Source: an uncultured Erythrobacter sp. (GTDB lineage Bacteria; Pseudomonadota; Alphaproteobacteria; Sphingomonadales; Sphingomonadaceae). Taken from it: a stretch of DNA of 64,000 nucleotides. The notes beneath the pieces were generated by a model that ran no database searches, was not told where the DNA came from, and saw only the letters and a list, made by a program, of their open reading frames with translations. The position numbers and the translations under genes are program-made. Shown one piece after another: positions 45,072 to 53,549 of the stretch. Each line of letters opens with the position of its first letter. Positions within the stretch are counted from its first letter, which is position 1. Location of the stretch: positions 372,001 through 436,000 of the forward strand of contig CANKYK010000001.1 of NCBI GenBank assembly GCA_947488155.1. Reading direction: 5' to 3'.

Positions 45072-45470
45072 ATGAGTACCGAAAAATCCGAAGCGGGCGT
45101 TCGCGCTACAATTGATGCGTTGATGGAAGCGGGGGTCACAGCTAACACTGCGGATCTCGATCAGATTTATCATCGCGACATGCAGATTGTGATGATTGAT
45201 CCCAAAGGCACGGCAAGCAGGTTCGACAAGCCTGCCTTTATGGCCATGCTTAACGAGACGGTGAGCGGAACCGACCCGGATGACCATCGCTGGGCGCAGT
45301 ACAATTCCGTCGAGGCAGAGGGCAATCATGGCCATGTCGCGATCACCCGCAAGGTCCCGCTTGGCGGGGACAACATGATCCTCAACCTCAGCATCGATCT
45401 CATATTTGAAGATTGCCGCTGGCAGGTGACGCGCGAAGTGATCTTCGCTCGTCCCAATCCTGACGCCTAA
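45072..45470 (+). CDS. SnoaL/NTF2-like protein
   Basis: About 132 residues. The cone-shaped alpha+beta fold is suggested by IDALMEAGVTANTADLDQIY, followed by short strands (MQIVMID, HVAITRKV, LNLSIDLIFEDCRWQVTREV). Members are isomerases, hydrolases or non-catalytic binders, and I cannot tell which. I start at ATG 45072 (MSTEKSEAG), 14 bases after the redoxin stop; an in-frame ATG at 45051 overlaps that gene. It lies in an operon with the Old Yellow Enzyme gene 39 bases downstream. Confidence 0.65.
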   Translation: MSTEKSEAGVRATIDALMEAGVTANTADLDQIYHRDMQIVMIDPKGTASRFDKPAFMAMLNETVSGTDPDDHRWAQYNSVEAEGNHGHVAITRKVPLGGDNMILNLSIDLIFEDCRWQVTREVIFARPNPDA

Positions 45471-45509
45471 TTCCCTATTCTGTTCGCAAACTTCGCGAGG
45501 AAAATTCCA

Positions 45510-46598
45510 ATGTCTGATCTTTTTCAACCCGTCAAAGTAGGGCGCTATACCGCCAAGAACCGCATTTTCATGGCACCCATGAGCCGTTATCGCGCGCCGC
45601 ATCGAGGGATCGCGCCTGACTTTACCGCCGAATATTACAGTCAACGCGCCAGCGCCGGCTTGATAGTGGCGGAATCGACCATGATCAATGACTGGTCGGG
45701 CGGCATCAATTGCCCCGGCATGTACAATTCCGACCAGGCCGCGGCATGGAAGAATGTGGCTGATGCCATCCATGCCAACGATGGCCTGATCTTTCTCCAA
45801 TTGTGGCATTCGGGGCGCGCAGCGCATCAATCGCTTTTGCCTGACGGCCGACTGGTTTCGGCCCCATCGGCGATTGGTTCGACGGCGCCGGTGATAACGG
45901 CCGATGGTATGGAGCAACCAAGCGCCCCAAAAGAGCTTTCTCTTGAAGAGATTGTCCAGCTGCGGGCGGACTTTGCGGCGGCCAGTCGTTTTGCGCTGGA
46001 AGCTGGTCTGGATGGTGTCGAATTCCACGCGGCGGGTGGTTTTTTGATCGACACCTTCCTGCAATCTTCAACCAATCACCGCACGGATGCCTATGGCGGC
46101 GCGATCGAAAATCGGTTCCGTTTCCTCAAGGAAGTCGTTGAGGATACGATCGACGTCTGGGGCGCAGACCGGGTCGCGGTCAAACTTTCACCCACCAGCG
46201 CTTATAACGACATGGGTAAGAGCGATGATATCCTTGAGACTTTCACCTATGTCTATTCGCAGCTCGACACCTATGGCCTCGCCTTTCTGGAAGTGAATGA
46301 GGAAATACCGTTCAGCGAACCCGACTCGGAAAAGCGGGCTGTGCTAGATCAGTTGCGCACGCTTTGGAGCGGCGTCTATGTAGCCAATGGCGGCTATGAT
46401 GCGGAAAAAGGCAACGCCCAGATTGCGGCTGGCAAGGCGACGGCGATCTCCTTTGGCCGCCCTTTCCTAGCTAACCCAGACTTGCCCGCGCGCCTTAAGC
46501 AAAACGGCCCGTTCAACGAACCGAACCCAGAGACATTTTATGGCGGTGATGCGCTTGGTCTGACAGACTATCCTTTTCTCGACGCAACGGTCGCCTAA
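45510..46598 (+). CDS. Old Yellow Enzyme-family ene-reductase
   Basis: 362 residues, FMN-binding TIM barrel of the NemA/XenB type. Signatures are IFMAPMSRYRA, LQLWHSGRAAHQSLLPDGR, GVEFHAAGGFLIDTFLQ and NHRTDAYGGAIENR. The reductase takes hydride from NAD(P)H and reduces activated C=C bonds, nitro groups or nitrate esters. Near the usual substrate-binding pair the sequence reads HAAGG instead of the more common HxANG, so the second ligand may differ. It ends the TetR-controlled operon, followed by a strong hairpin. Confidence 0.9.
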   Translation: MSDLFQPVKVGRYTAKNRIFMAPMSRYRAPHRGIAPDFTAEYYSQRASAGLIVAESTMINDWSGGINCPGMYNSDQAAAWKNVADAIHANDGLIFLQLWHSGRAAHQSLLPDGRLVSAPSAIGSTAPVITADGMEQPSAPKELSLEEIVQLRADFAAASRFALEAGLDGVEFHAAGGFLIDTFLQSSTNHRTDAYGGAIENRFRFLKEVVEDTIDVWGADRVAVKLSPTSAYNDMGKSDDILETFTYVYSQLDTYGLAFLEVNEEIPFSEPDSEKRAVLDQLRTLWSGVYVANGGYDAEKGNAQIAAGKATAISFGRPFLANPDLPARLKQNGPFNEPNPETFYGGDALGLTDYPFLDATVA

Positions 46599-46623
46599 GC
46601 GACCCAGAATGGCGTTTCCCGCT

Positions 46624-46653
46624 CCGCCCGATTGCCAAAAGGCAATCGGGCGG
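46624..46653. terminator. Perfect 13-base hairpin after the OYE gene
   Basis: CCGCCCGATTGCC-AAAA-GGCAATCGGGCGG, 25 bases after the stop. The stem is perfect, but there is no T-run; it is the likely end of the redoxin operon. Confidence 0.65.
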
Positions 46654-46869
46654 GGAGACTCAACGAGCAATTCTAAACCAAAGTAGTTGGGCAATAGACG
46701 GAACAGCGGCTGCACCGCTGAAAGACCACAAACCGACAGTCTGTTCCCGGCCCAGTTCAAGCCGCTGCCGCTGTCTTAAAATTGGGGGTGGAAGCAGACA
46801 TTGTATTCGAGCGCGTGTCAGGCCCAGGAAGCCTGAGGCCTGACCACGACGTTTTTCGCAGAATAGTGT

Positions 46870-47232
46870 TCAGCTAAAGTCGAAGAAACACAATTTGTTG
46901 CCATCCGGGTCTCGAACATAAGCACCGTAGAAAACATCATCAATGCGCTGTCCGGGCTCTCCTTCGCAGGTCGCTCCCAATGCAATTGCTTTCTTGTAGA
47001 GGGCATCCGCGCCTTCTTTCGAACCACCTGGGAAAGCAACCATAACACCATTTCCGGGATGAGGATCCTGCTCGTTAAACGGGACGCACACCGAAATCTT
47101 CGGCTCGTCCATGGATTTGCCAATCATCACAAGGCGGCCAACATCGACGAGAATCTCCGCATCAAACAGTTCGGTGTAAAACTTCTTGGCAGCTTCCAAA
47201 TCTCTGACGCCCAACGTGGTGTATCCGATCAT
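46870..47232 (-). CDS. VOC-family protein (glyoxalase-like)
   Basis: 120 residues with one vicinal-oxygen-chelate module: MIGYTTLGVRDLEAAKKFYT at the start, then GNGVMVAFPGGSKEGADALY and YVRDPDGNKLCFFDF at the end. The first position of the metal site is Tyr (IGYTTL) instead of His. The Glu at the end (usually PxGxxxE) is absent; the protein may bind no metal and act as a binding or resistance protein. ATG 47232 has AAGGA upstream. It may be co-transcribed with the bicupin gene that lies upstream on the same strand (46 bases). Confidence 0.75.
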   Translation of the reverse strand: MIGYTTLGVRDLEAAKKFYTELFDAEILVDVGRLVMIGKSMDEPKISVCVPFNEQDPHPGNGVMVAFPGGSKEGADALYKKAIALGATCEGEPGQRIDDVFYGAYVRDPDGNKLCFFDFS

Positions 47233-47277
47233 AATAGTCCTTTCGCAGGTTGAAATTTCAATTGTCAAAACAAGGTA

Positions 47278-47937
47278 TTACTCTGTCGGAAGGTGGCCCG
47301 TTTTTACGTAAATCAGGCATCCATCCTTGGAAAACGGGTGATGTCTGGAAAGGTGAGGGCTTCGTATCCAGGTGCCCGCCGGATAGTCTCCGTTCTCGTC
47401 AGAAAATGTGCCTTTCAGCACGAAAATTTCCTCACCGCCCCAATGTGCGTGAGGATTGAAAATTGTGCCAGGCTCCCATCTTACCAGAGCGCAGGATTCA
47501 CCTTCGAAATTGTGCAATGGCAGAACGGATAGTCCGGGCGCAGTACCAGGCAAGAATTCTGCCGCTTTTGTTTCGATTGAGAATTGCGCTGTGTCTCGCT
47601 CGTCAAACTGGTGCAGTTTGACGAAAATAACGCAACCCTCGTCGCTATACGGTTTGTGCGAGGTGCCAATCGGATTGCGAACATAAGATCCGACCGGATA
47701 ATCTCCATGTTCATCGGAGAATGTGCCTTCAAGAACGAGGAACTCTTCTCCACCGCCATGAGTGTGAGGGCTGAAATAGGATTGTGGGCCATATTTGACC
47801 AATGACGTCGCTCGGGCGACTTCATCGCCTATCCTGTCGAGTTTGCGCCTGTGTATCCCAACCATTGGGGAGTCGTCCCATGGCATTGCATTTGTATCCA
47901 CCACGACATTCTTTGAGAAATCAGCATTGAGAAGCAT
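47278..47937 (-). CDS. Two-domain cupin, ChrR-like
   Basis: About 219 residues. Two cupin domains repeat the same motif: SPHTHGGGEEFLVLEGTFSDE near residue 60, and NPHAHWGGEEIFVLKGTFSDE near 165. Both carry the His-x-His and Glu metal ligands. ChrR-type cupins are found as zinc anti-sigma domains or as small-molecule enzymes; no sigma factor gene is near. I start at ATG 47937, because the operator at 47959-47980 then lies just upstream. It is divergent from a TetR gene that probably controls it. Confidence 0.75.
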   Translation of the reverse strand: MLLNADFSKNVVVDTNAMPWDDSPMVGIHRRKLDRIGDEVARATSLVKYGPQSYFSPHTHGGGEEFLVLEGTFSDEHGDYPVGSYVRNPIGTSHKPYSDEGCVIFVKLHQFDERDTAQFSIETKAAEFLPGTAPGLSVLPLHNFEGESCALVRWEPGTIFNPHAHWGGEEIFVLKGTFSDENGDYPAGTWIRSPHLSRHHPFSKDGCLIYVKTGHLPTE

Positions 47938-47958
47938 ATTCGACCTACATAATTGCAA

Positions 47959-47980
47959 ATCTATCTAGTGGTAGATAGAT
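47959..47980. promoter_or_regulatory. TetR operator between bicupin and TetR genes
   Basis: ATCTATCTA-GTGG-TAGATAGAT: perfect 9-base inverted arms with a 4-base centre in the divergent promoter region. It lies 22 bases upstream of the bicupin start and 74 bases before the TetR start. Confidence 0.7.
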
Positions 47981-48053
47981 AACTCTGATGGCTTGAACTG
48001 CAAGCAAAAAGATAATCAGGGTCACGATATGATCTGAAAGCGAAGTTTGGCTT

Positions 48054-48602
48054 ATGAATAGCGCATTGAAAATTCTGGATATCGCGGAACGCCGGATGCG
48101 GCAGGCAGGCTACAATACGGTCAGCTATCGGGACATTGCCGCTGAAATGGGCCTAAAAAGTGCTAGCCTGCACTATCATTTTCCCAAGAAAGAAGATCTT
48201 GGCGTGGCTTTGGTTCGGCGGTATGCCGAGAAATTCAGGGATCAGTTGACAGCCTCAACCTGCGATACCGATTTGCCTCACGAGTTGATAAAGGCGTTTG
48301 TCAATATTTATGCCAATGCACTGAAAAAGCAGAAGTTGCTGTGTTTGTGTCTGGTCTTGGCCGCAGAAGCCGATGGGCTCCCATCACCAGTTACAGAAGA
48401 AGTCAAAAAGTTCTTTTCAGAGAACATATCCTGGCTGGCTGAACGCTTTGAAACCTTGAATTTTGAGCGACCGGCTGATGACGCAAATACCATGTTTGCC
48501 CTGCTGCAAGGCGCGATGGTGATCAGCGCAACCAGCGATGGCTATGATGCATTTGACGCCGCCGTAAGATCAATCCAAGAGAAAATGGCGACACCGCAGT
48601 AA
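48054..48602 (+). CDS. TetR-family transcriptional regulator
   Basis: 182 residues. The helix-turn-helix reads AGYNTVSYRDIAAEMGLKSA and continues with SLHYHFPKKEDLG. The C-terminal part (KLLCLCLVLAAEADGL and AMVISATSDGYDAF) resembles the TetR_C small-ligand domains of the AcuR or electrophile-response group; the Cys pair could be a sensor. It is divergent from the bicupin and VOC genes and shares the operator at 47959-47980 with them. Confidence 0.87.
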   Translation: MNSALKILDIAERRMRQAGYNTVSYRDIAAEMGLKSASLHYHFPKKEDLGVALVRRYAEKFRDQLTASTCDTDLPHELIKAFVNIYANALKKQKLLCLCLVLAAEADGLPSPVTEEVKKFFSENISWLAERFETLNFERPADDANTMFALLQGAMVISATSDGYDAFDAAVRSIQEKMATPQ

Positions 48603-48667
48603 GTGGAACAGAGCATTAAGCTTCCACCATATTCATATGCCAGGAACGAGTGCTTATGTCCGAAACT

Positions 48668-49485
48668 GGTTTTGTCAGGTTAACTTCCTTGGCGCGCACT
48701 GAAGCGCGGTTTGCGAAAATCATCCATTTGCATTGGACGCAGTTTCCCATTCGGCCATTGCCTGGTCTCGGAATGTTCGCATGGTCTATCTTGAGATGAG
48801 ATGGCGTTGGATATTGAAGCAGTTGTAGATTGCTGAGTGGGTTGAAGTGAAACGCTGAGCTTGTCCTTGAGACTTGAACAGCTGCATCTTTCGCTCTCGT
48901 CTTCGGATGGGAAGGTGCGAGTTTTCAGCCCGATTGTTGTGTTTCAATTGGCCGGGTTGATGACGTTTCGAGCAGCCCAGCTCCCGCATTGCCGCTTTGT
49001 AGGATCGTAGTCCATCAGTGACGACTGCCTCGGGAACGTAGTCCTGGTTCTTAAGTAATTTCTTCAGTAATTTCAGTGCTGCCTTCTTGTGTCGACGCTT
49101 TTGGACAAGCACATCCAGTACCTCGCCTTCTTTGTCGACGACTCGCCACATCCACATGCGCTCGCCATTGACCTTCACCACCATCTCATCGAGATGCTAG
49201 ATACAATCAGCCGGTCCACGCCGCTTGCGAATGTTAGCGGCGATCGCCATTCCAAACTTGTCGATCCAGCAGCGGATTGTTTCGTAAGTCACATCGATCC
49301 CGCGCTCAGCCATCAAATCCTCTACGTCTCGCAGGCTCAGCGTAAATCTGTAATACAACCACACGGCTTGACGGATAACATCAGGATGAAAGCGATGACG
49401 CTTGAACGAAAGTGGCTTCATATCGACTGGCCATAGCTCTAAAATCTCAAACTTGGAGACTAGTTAGCATTAGACTGACAGCACC
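48668..49485 (-). mobile_element. IS6-family insertion sequence, copy E (defective)
   Basis: Left end GGTTTTGTCAGGTTAAC from 48668; the complement of the right end reads GGTGCTGTCAGTCTAAT to 49485. The element differs from the other copies along its length and forms a second lineage. The transposase is interrupted by a stop. Its right end runs directly into the truncated left end of copy F. Confidence 0.72.
48786..49421 (-). pseudogene. IS6-family transposase of copy E, interrupted
   Basis: Two reading frames in the same phase: 49421-49197 (N-terminal helix-turn-helix, LSLRDVEDLMAERGIDVTYE) and 49184-48786 (EMVVKVNGERMWMWR, VVTDGL, NNRAENSHLPIRRRER). Between them lies an in-frame TAG in DCI-stop-HLDEM, where functional relatives have D-R-W-H-L-D-E. 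One extra codon has appeared along with the stop. All three catalytic residues are still readable. The protein is not made full length unless the stop is read through. Confidence 0.8.
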
Positions 49486-50316
49486 GATTAAACGTACCTG
49501 ATTGAAGTTTGGGGTCGATTGGGTAGGGCGGTTTGATGCCCAGACGCAAGAAACCGGCCGGTCCATTTCGCTATTTCAAGACATCTCCGGAAGTGATCCG
49601 CATTGCGGTGTTGATGTATGTGCGTTTTCCTCTGTCGCTTAGGAATATCGAAGATCTTCTGGCTCAGCACGGGATCGATATCACTCACGAAACTGTCCGT
49701 TTCTGGTGGAACCGGTTTGGGCCGCTGTTTGCAGCGGACATCAAAAGGCAGCGAATCAACCGTATGTGCGGCTTTCGTCATTGGCGCTGGCATCTCGACG
49801 AGATGTTTGTGAAGGTGGGCGGCGAGACGCACTATCTGTGGCGTGCGGTCGATCACGAAGGCGAAGTGCTAGAGAGTTACGTCTCTAAGAAACGGGACAA
49901 AACAGCTGCTTTGAAGTTCATCCGCAAAGCGTTGAAGCGATACGGAAAAGCTGAAACGATCGTGACCGGCGGTCTCAAATCCTACCCTGCAGCAATGCGT
50001 GAACTGGGCAATCTCGACCGCCGCGAGATGGGACGGTGGCTCAACAATCGAGCCGAGAACTCGCACTTACCGTTCCGAAGACGAGAGCGAATTATGCAGC
50101 GTTTCCGGCAAACGAAAGCACTGCAAAAGTTCACTTCCATCCATGCCAACATCCAAAATCACTTTAACTCCGAACGCCACCTAGTCGATCGCCAAACTTA
50201 CAAGACCGCCCGCGCAGCTACTTTGGCTGAGTGGCAAAATCTCGCTGCCTGATCCAGGCTCAACCTTACCACAGCTCCGCCAATCGGAGACTAGTTCGCT
50301 TTAGTATGGCAGTACT
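49486..50316 (+). mobile_element. IS6-family insertion sequence, copy F (degraded ends)
   Basis: The left end has lost about ten bases of its repeat and begins GATTAAACGTACC, matching the inner part of the copy B right end. The right end reads CTAGTTCGCTTTAGTATGGCAGTAC on the plus strand, a mutated form of the usual TTCGCGTTAGACTGACAGCACC. With both ends damaged it is probably immobile. Confidence 0.7.
49533..50252 (+). CDS. IS6-family DDE transposase (copy F)
   Basis: An open 239-residue frame of the B/D lineage (MMPRRKKPAGPFRYFKTSPEV). The first catalytic Asp (WHLDEMFVKV) and the Glu (NNRAENSHLPFRRRER) are present. The second reads IVTGGLKSY, with Gly in place of the catalytic Asp of IVTDGL. 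The enzyme is therefore likely dead though uninterrupted. Several other positions also depart from the consensus, consistent with decay of this copy. Confidence 0.88.
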   Translation: MMPRRKKPAGPFRYFKTSPEVIRIAVLMYVRFPLSLRNIEDLLAQHGIDITHETVRFWWNRFGPLFAADIKRQRINRMCGFRHWRWHLDEMFVKVGGETHYLWRAVDHEGEVLESYVSKKRDKTAALKFIRKALKRYGKAETIVTGGLKSYPAAMRELGNLDRREMGRWLNNRAENSHLPFRRRERIMQRFRQTKALQKFTSIHANIQNHFNSERHLVDRQTYKTARAATLAEWQNLAA

Positions 50317-50324
50317 CGTGCGGC

Positions 50325-50493
50325 CTACTCAAAATGCACTGCTCAGGAAGGGGCATTTCGCTGTGATCGGCATCAGGGTGGTCCACCGGCTAAGTTAGAG
50401 TTCCGGCGGTTGTGGTCGCTCTTCTGGGGCAAGCTACAGGTCACAGTCTTCCCATTGTTGCAAAAGAGAACGCCTGATAGGGGTGTTCTATGA
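50325..50493 (+). pseudogene. Fragment of an unknown gene cut by IS copy F
   Basis: An open frame without a start begins next to the IS copy F end. Its tail reads AFRCDRHQGGPPAKLE, RRLWSLFWGKLQVT, and ends PLLQKRTPDRGVL. Its stop overlaps the next start (ATGA at 50490), which is typical of coupled gene pairs. I do not recognise it. The coupling to a small acidic protein would fit the tail of a toxin followed by its immunity gene, but this is a guess. Confidence 0.35.
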
Positions 50494-50881
50494 TTGAGAA
50501 TGGTGAAACAAAGTACTTTCATGATGGATTTGACAACGCTTTTGCCTTGCTTGTTTATCATGGCGAAGCATTGAATTCGCACGATTGGGATATTTGTGAT
50601 CCGATTTTTTTTGATCAGGTTTTCAAAGACTTCAGCGTAGCAGGTTTTTATGAATCAAATCATGATTGGCAGCGGCAGATAATTGATGGAATAAAATTGC
50701 TGAAGAATTGTCATATCAAGAAGTTATACATTTATGAGATGGTTTGTTGTACCTGTTCGACTTGCATGAAGATCAGTATCAAGCTTCTCTAAGAAAAGTA
50801 CGGATTAGTTTGGAAGAGGCGTATTCTGAATTATCGCATTCCAAACGACAGGATCCTCTCACTGACCTAAGGATCATTTAG
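50490..50881 (+). pseudogene. Small acidic protein, one-base frameshift
   Basis: The first 84 codons (MIENGETKYFHDGFDNAFAL...) are followed by a shift near 50736-50742. Restoring one G there (GAGATGG to GAGATGGG) gives a continuous protein of about 130 residues ending in LFDLHEDQYQASLRKVRI, SLEEAYSELSHSKRQ and PLTDLRII, with its stop at 50879-50881, right before the hydrolase start. The region is more AT-rich than its neighbours, a sign of transfer. An acidic, aromatic-rich composition is like that of many immunity proteins, but no family is recognised. Confidence 0.5.
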
Positions 50882-51823
50882 ATGACCTCATATCGACTGA
50901 TCGGCGCGCTCCTATTCATGGCGGTACTCACGAACTGCTCATCAGGTGTTCGCGCGCAAACGGAGTCAGCTCAACAAGTCATTGAGATCCAGCGGAGTTA
51001 TGTTGATGGACCCTTTGGGCAGCTACACGTCCGCGAGATGCGACCAGCAGAAGCGGAAACTTCGCACCCCCCATTGATTCTACTGCATCCTACGCCGTTT
51101 TCAGGTGCATTTTTTGAACCTTTCATGAGAAGAATGGCAAGCGATCGGCTAGTCGTAGCTATCGATACGCCGGGCTACGGAAGTTCGGACCGCCCTCCGC
51201 AGCCGGCGTCAATCGAGGCGCTGGCTAACGCTATCGTGACGGGTCTCGACGAACTGGACCTCTCCGACACAAAGTTTGATGTCTTGGGCTATCATACTGG
51301 CGGTTTGATAGCGGCGGAACTCAGTTTGCACTCACGCGCCAATGTCCGACGCCTGGTCTTGCCTGGTTTACCCTATTACGTTGGTGCTAAACGCGAGAAA
51401 GCGTATCAGGAATACGCCAGACCGTACATTATCAAATCAGACGGCAGTCATCTCGCTTCAAAATGGGATTTTGCTGCCCTTGCGGTTGAGGACGGATTGT
51501 CGATCGAGCAAGCTCAAGCCAGCTTTAGCGATATGATGCAAGCCGCGCCGCATGATTGGTGGGCTTATCATGGCGTATTTAGTTATCCCTCTGAAAGACG
51601 ACTTCCAATGGTACATCAACCTGTGCTTCTGATTGCGACGAGCGGTAGTCTGACCGCGGAGACACAGGCCGCGTTGAAGGTTTTCCCGAACCCCACCTTA
51701 AAGACGTTACCGGAGGTGAAGCATGGTCTTTTCGCCCTTCATCTCGATACGATCGAAGCGGCAACCCGAGAGTTTCTCGATGTGCCGGTCGAAGCTGATA
51801 AGCAGGTGGGAGAAACAGGATGA
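50882..51823 (+). CDS. Alpha/beta hydrolase, exported, unusual nucleophile elbow
   Basis: 313 residues. An N-terminal hydrophobic segment ends in LTNCSSG, a possible but atypical lipobox, so export is likely. The core shows PLILLHPTPFSGAFFEPF (oxyanion side), AIDTPGYGSSDRP, and FDVLGYHTGGLIAAEL. In that elbow (normally GxSxG) His stands in the nucleophile position. EVKHGLFALH near the C-terminus carries the usual catalytic His. It may be a non-canonical hydrolase or lyase, or inactive. ATG follows the previous stop directly, without a good ribosome site. Confidence 0.78.
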   Translation: MTSYRLIGALLFMAVLTNCSSGVRAQTESAQQVIEIQRSYVDGPFGQLHVREMRPAEAETSHPPLILLHPTPFSGAFFEPFMRRMASDRLVVAIDTPGYGSSDRPPQPASIEALANAIVTGLDELDLSDTKFDVLGYHTGGLIAAELSLHSRANVRRLVLPGLPYYVGAKREKAYQEYARPYIIKSDGSHLASKWDFAALAVEDGLSIEQAQASFSDMMQAAPHDWWAYHGVFSYPSERRLPMVHQPVLLIATSGSLTAETQAALKVFPNPTLKTLPEVKHGLFALHLDTIEAATREFLDVPVEADKQVGETG

Positions 51824-51912
51824 TCGGTTGACCTGCTCCCTCAAACTCCCGATAAACTCGAGCTTCTGACTGCTGTTTTGCTCTTCAATTGGAGCGTATA
51901 CACCAGGGAAGT

Positions 51913-52467
51913 TTAATCCGGTCCAGGTCCTGATGTGCAGGGGGTCAATGAAGCCATTTGGCAGATAAACAAAGTCCTCTTGCCGAATGTCATTCTCGAA
52001 CTTGCCGATGTGTTTGATAACACAACCGAATGATAATACTCCTCGCTGCGAGGGCCATCAACAACGATTGGCGCCGTGGTAGGATCCGGGAAGAGCGGGT
52101 TTTGCAATCCATCTTCCACCGGGCTTCGCATCTGGCCTGTCGTCATATGCATCATCCAGTTATGCGACCATCTTTGTGATGCATAACCGGCCCGATCACT
52201 GTAATATCGCGCGCTGGAACTGTTGTAGCTGCGGACAAGCGAGAGCCCATTCGGAAACGCACCTTGACCAATCTGAAGATCGACGGTTTCCATTTTTTAG
52301 GCCCCCGGTCCCATATCCACATCTCCAGGGCTTCTGCTCTCAATACTGGGGGGTGGATCGGGTTGAGCTACAATCTGCTGGCCTTGAGCAAAAGCAAGCG
52401 AAACAGAAGCCAGACAAACAGGAACCGCCAGACTGGCTACACCCAGCTTTAATGGCGGGGGAAACAC
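51913..52467 (-). pseudogene. N-terminal fragment of an Rhs/YD-repeat protein
   Basis: From a GTG near 52467 the frame gives a signal-like segment (LGVASLAVPVCLASVSLAFA), then PPPSIESRSPGDVDMGPGA and an in-frame TAA next to a run of six A. It resumes at ATG 52293 with METVDLQIGQGAFPNGLSLVRSYNSSS and WSHNWMMH, features of the entry segment of secreted Rhs proteins. After about residue 85 another frame looks more protein-like (FVYLPNGFIDPLHIRTWTG). No YD repeats follow. It is therefore a broken remnant, and an IS end relic lies just upstream. Confidence 0.55.
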
Positions 52468-52480
52468 ATTAAGAGATTTC

Positions 52481-52508
52481 GATGCGATCAGACTAAACGA
52501 ACTCGTCT
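52481..52508. repeat. IS6-type terminal repeat (relic)
   Basis: GATGCGATCAGACTAAACGAACTCGTCT aligns with the left end of copy D (TGTGCTGTCAGACTAAAGCGAACTCGTCT) with few changes. No transposase remains. It separates the Rhs remnant from the metal-dependent hydrolase gene. Confidence 0.6.
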
Positions 52509-52517
52509 AAATCCGTG

Positions 52518-53432
52518 TCAAGCGAAGCCTGTGATTTCGCGCATTTTCTTGCGGTCAATCTTCAACGGATCGCCGCCCCTCCGCGTGAATCGACGCCATG
52601 CGATGGCGATCTTGTTCTGCTTTGTCGTCGCCAGCGGATGCTGACGCGGGTGATATTTCGATGAGAATGTAGGCAGCGAATAGCGCACCATTTTTGCAAA
52701 GGTCGAAAACAGGAACCACATCGACTTGGTCGCGCGCCACGGATTGCGCATCAGACCCTCAGCGCGGCACATTACCGTATAGGCCAGCAGGACCTCTTTG
52801 GCGATATGCAACAGCGCCTTGAGGATCATCCACTTGCGATACCACTCATGTTCGCCAAACATATGCTTGTAGACTTCGAAAGCCACTGCGCCATGCTCGA
52901 CTTCCTCGACCTGATGCCACACCCACATCGCTTTCACTACCGGATCGGAGTCGCTCATCCATTTTTCATAATTAGCCAGAACAATCATTCCAGCTAGGAA
53001 CGTGAAGGTCTCGTATCCAGCGGTGAAGCCAACCAATTCCTTTAGGGAATGGCTTTTTGCCATCGCCATGAATTCACGCTTGTTGCGCTGTTCAATCTCG
53101 CCGATCTTTGGGTAACGCTCCGCCATCAGCCGATTGAACTCGATGAAATTGCGTGCGTGATGGGCCTCTTGTCCGGTTATCGCCTTCATGTCTTCGACCA
53201 GATCAAGGTCGGAAACATGCTTGCGCGAGGTGTTCATCGTTTTGACAAGATAGCGCTCAAAATAGGGCACATGGACGCTGAACGCATTCAGAAAGACGCC
53301 GAATTCCGGGCAAGAGCGGCTCCACATTATTGACTCGGCGGACAATTCATCTGCACCGAAATCAAGGTTGCGGATTGGAATATTATCCATTGGGTGTTCG
53401 AATTCGTGTTCAGTCACTGCCGCTGTTGCCAT
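52518..53432 (-). CDS. PF10118-type metal-dependent hydrolase (diiron-like)
   Basis: 304 residues, helical protein of the 'predicted metal-dependent hydrolase' family. Metal-site candidates are AITGQEAHHARNF near residue 85 and VWHQVEEVEHGAVAFEVY near 175, a ferritin-like pattern of Glu-x-x-His pairs. The C-terminal third has hydrophobic helices (ILKALLHIAKEVLLAYTV). I start at ATG 53432, with AGGAG eight bases upstream. Members are frequent in hydrocarbon- and terpenoid-degrading actinobacteria and sphingomonads, but the reaction is not known to me. It lies downstream of the LAL regulator on the same strand. Confidence 0.78.
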   Translation of the reverse strand: MATAAVTEHEFEHPMDNIPIRNLDFGADELSAESIMWSRSCPEFGVFLNAFSVHVPYFERYLVKTMNTSRKHVSDLDLVEDMKAITGQEAHHARNFIEFNRLMAERYPKIGEIEQRNKREFMAMAKSHSLKELVGFTAGYETFTFLAGMIVLANYEKWMSDSDPVVKAMWVWHQVEEVEHGAVAFEVYKHMFGEHEWYRKWMILKALLHIAKEVLLAYTVMCRAEGLMRNPWRATKSMWFLFSTFAKMVRYSLPTFSSKYHPRQHPLATTKQNKIAIAWRRFTRRGGDPLKIDRKKMREITGFA

Positions 53433-53549
53433 GGTGGCGCTCCTCTCAGGCATCGCCGACTCATTTGAATAGACACGCCTTTCTCATAGCTGCCTATATA
53501 CACCAAATTGCGATGTTCGTCGCTAGACTAAAGTATGGGACGTGGAGAG

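Noticed and set aside
45039..46064. Long minus-strand open frame of 341 codons across the SnoaL-like and OYE genes
   Set aside because: It is antisense to two well-supported genes and spans their boundary; composition is Arg/His-rich, as expected of a shadow frame.
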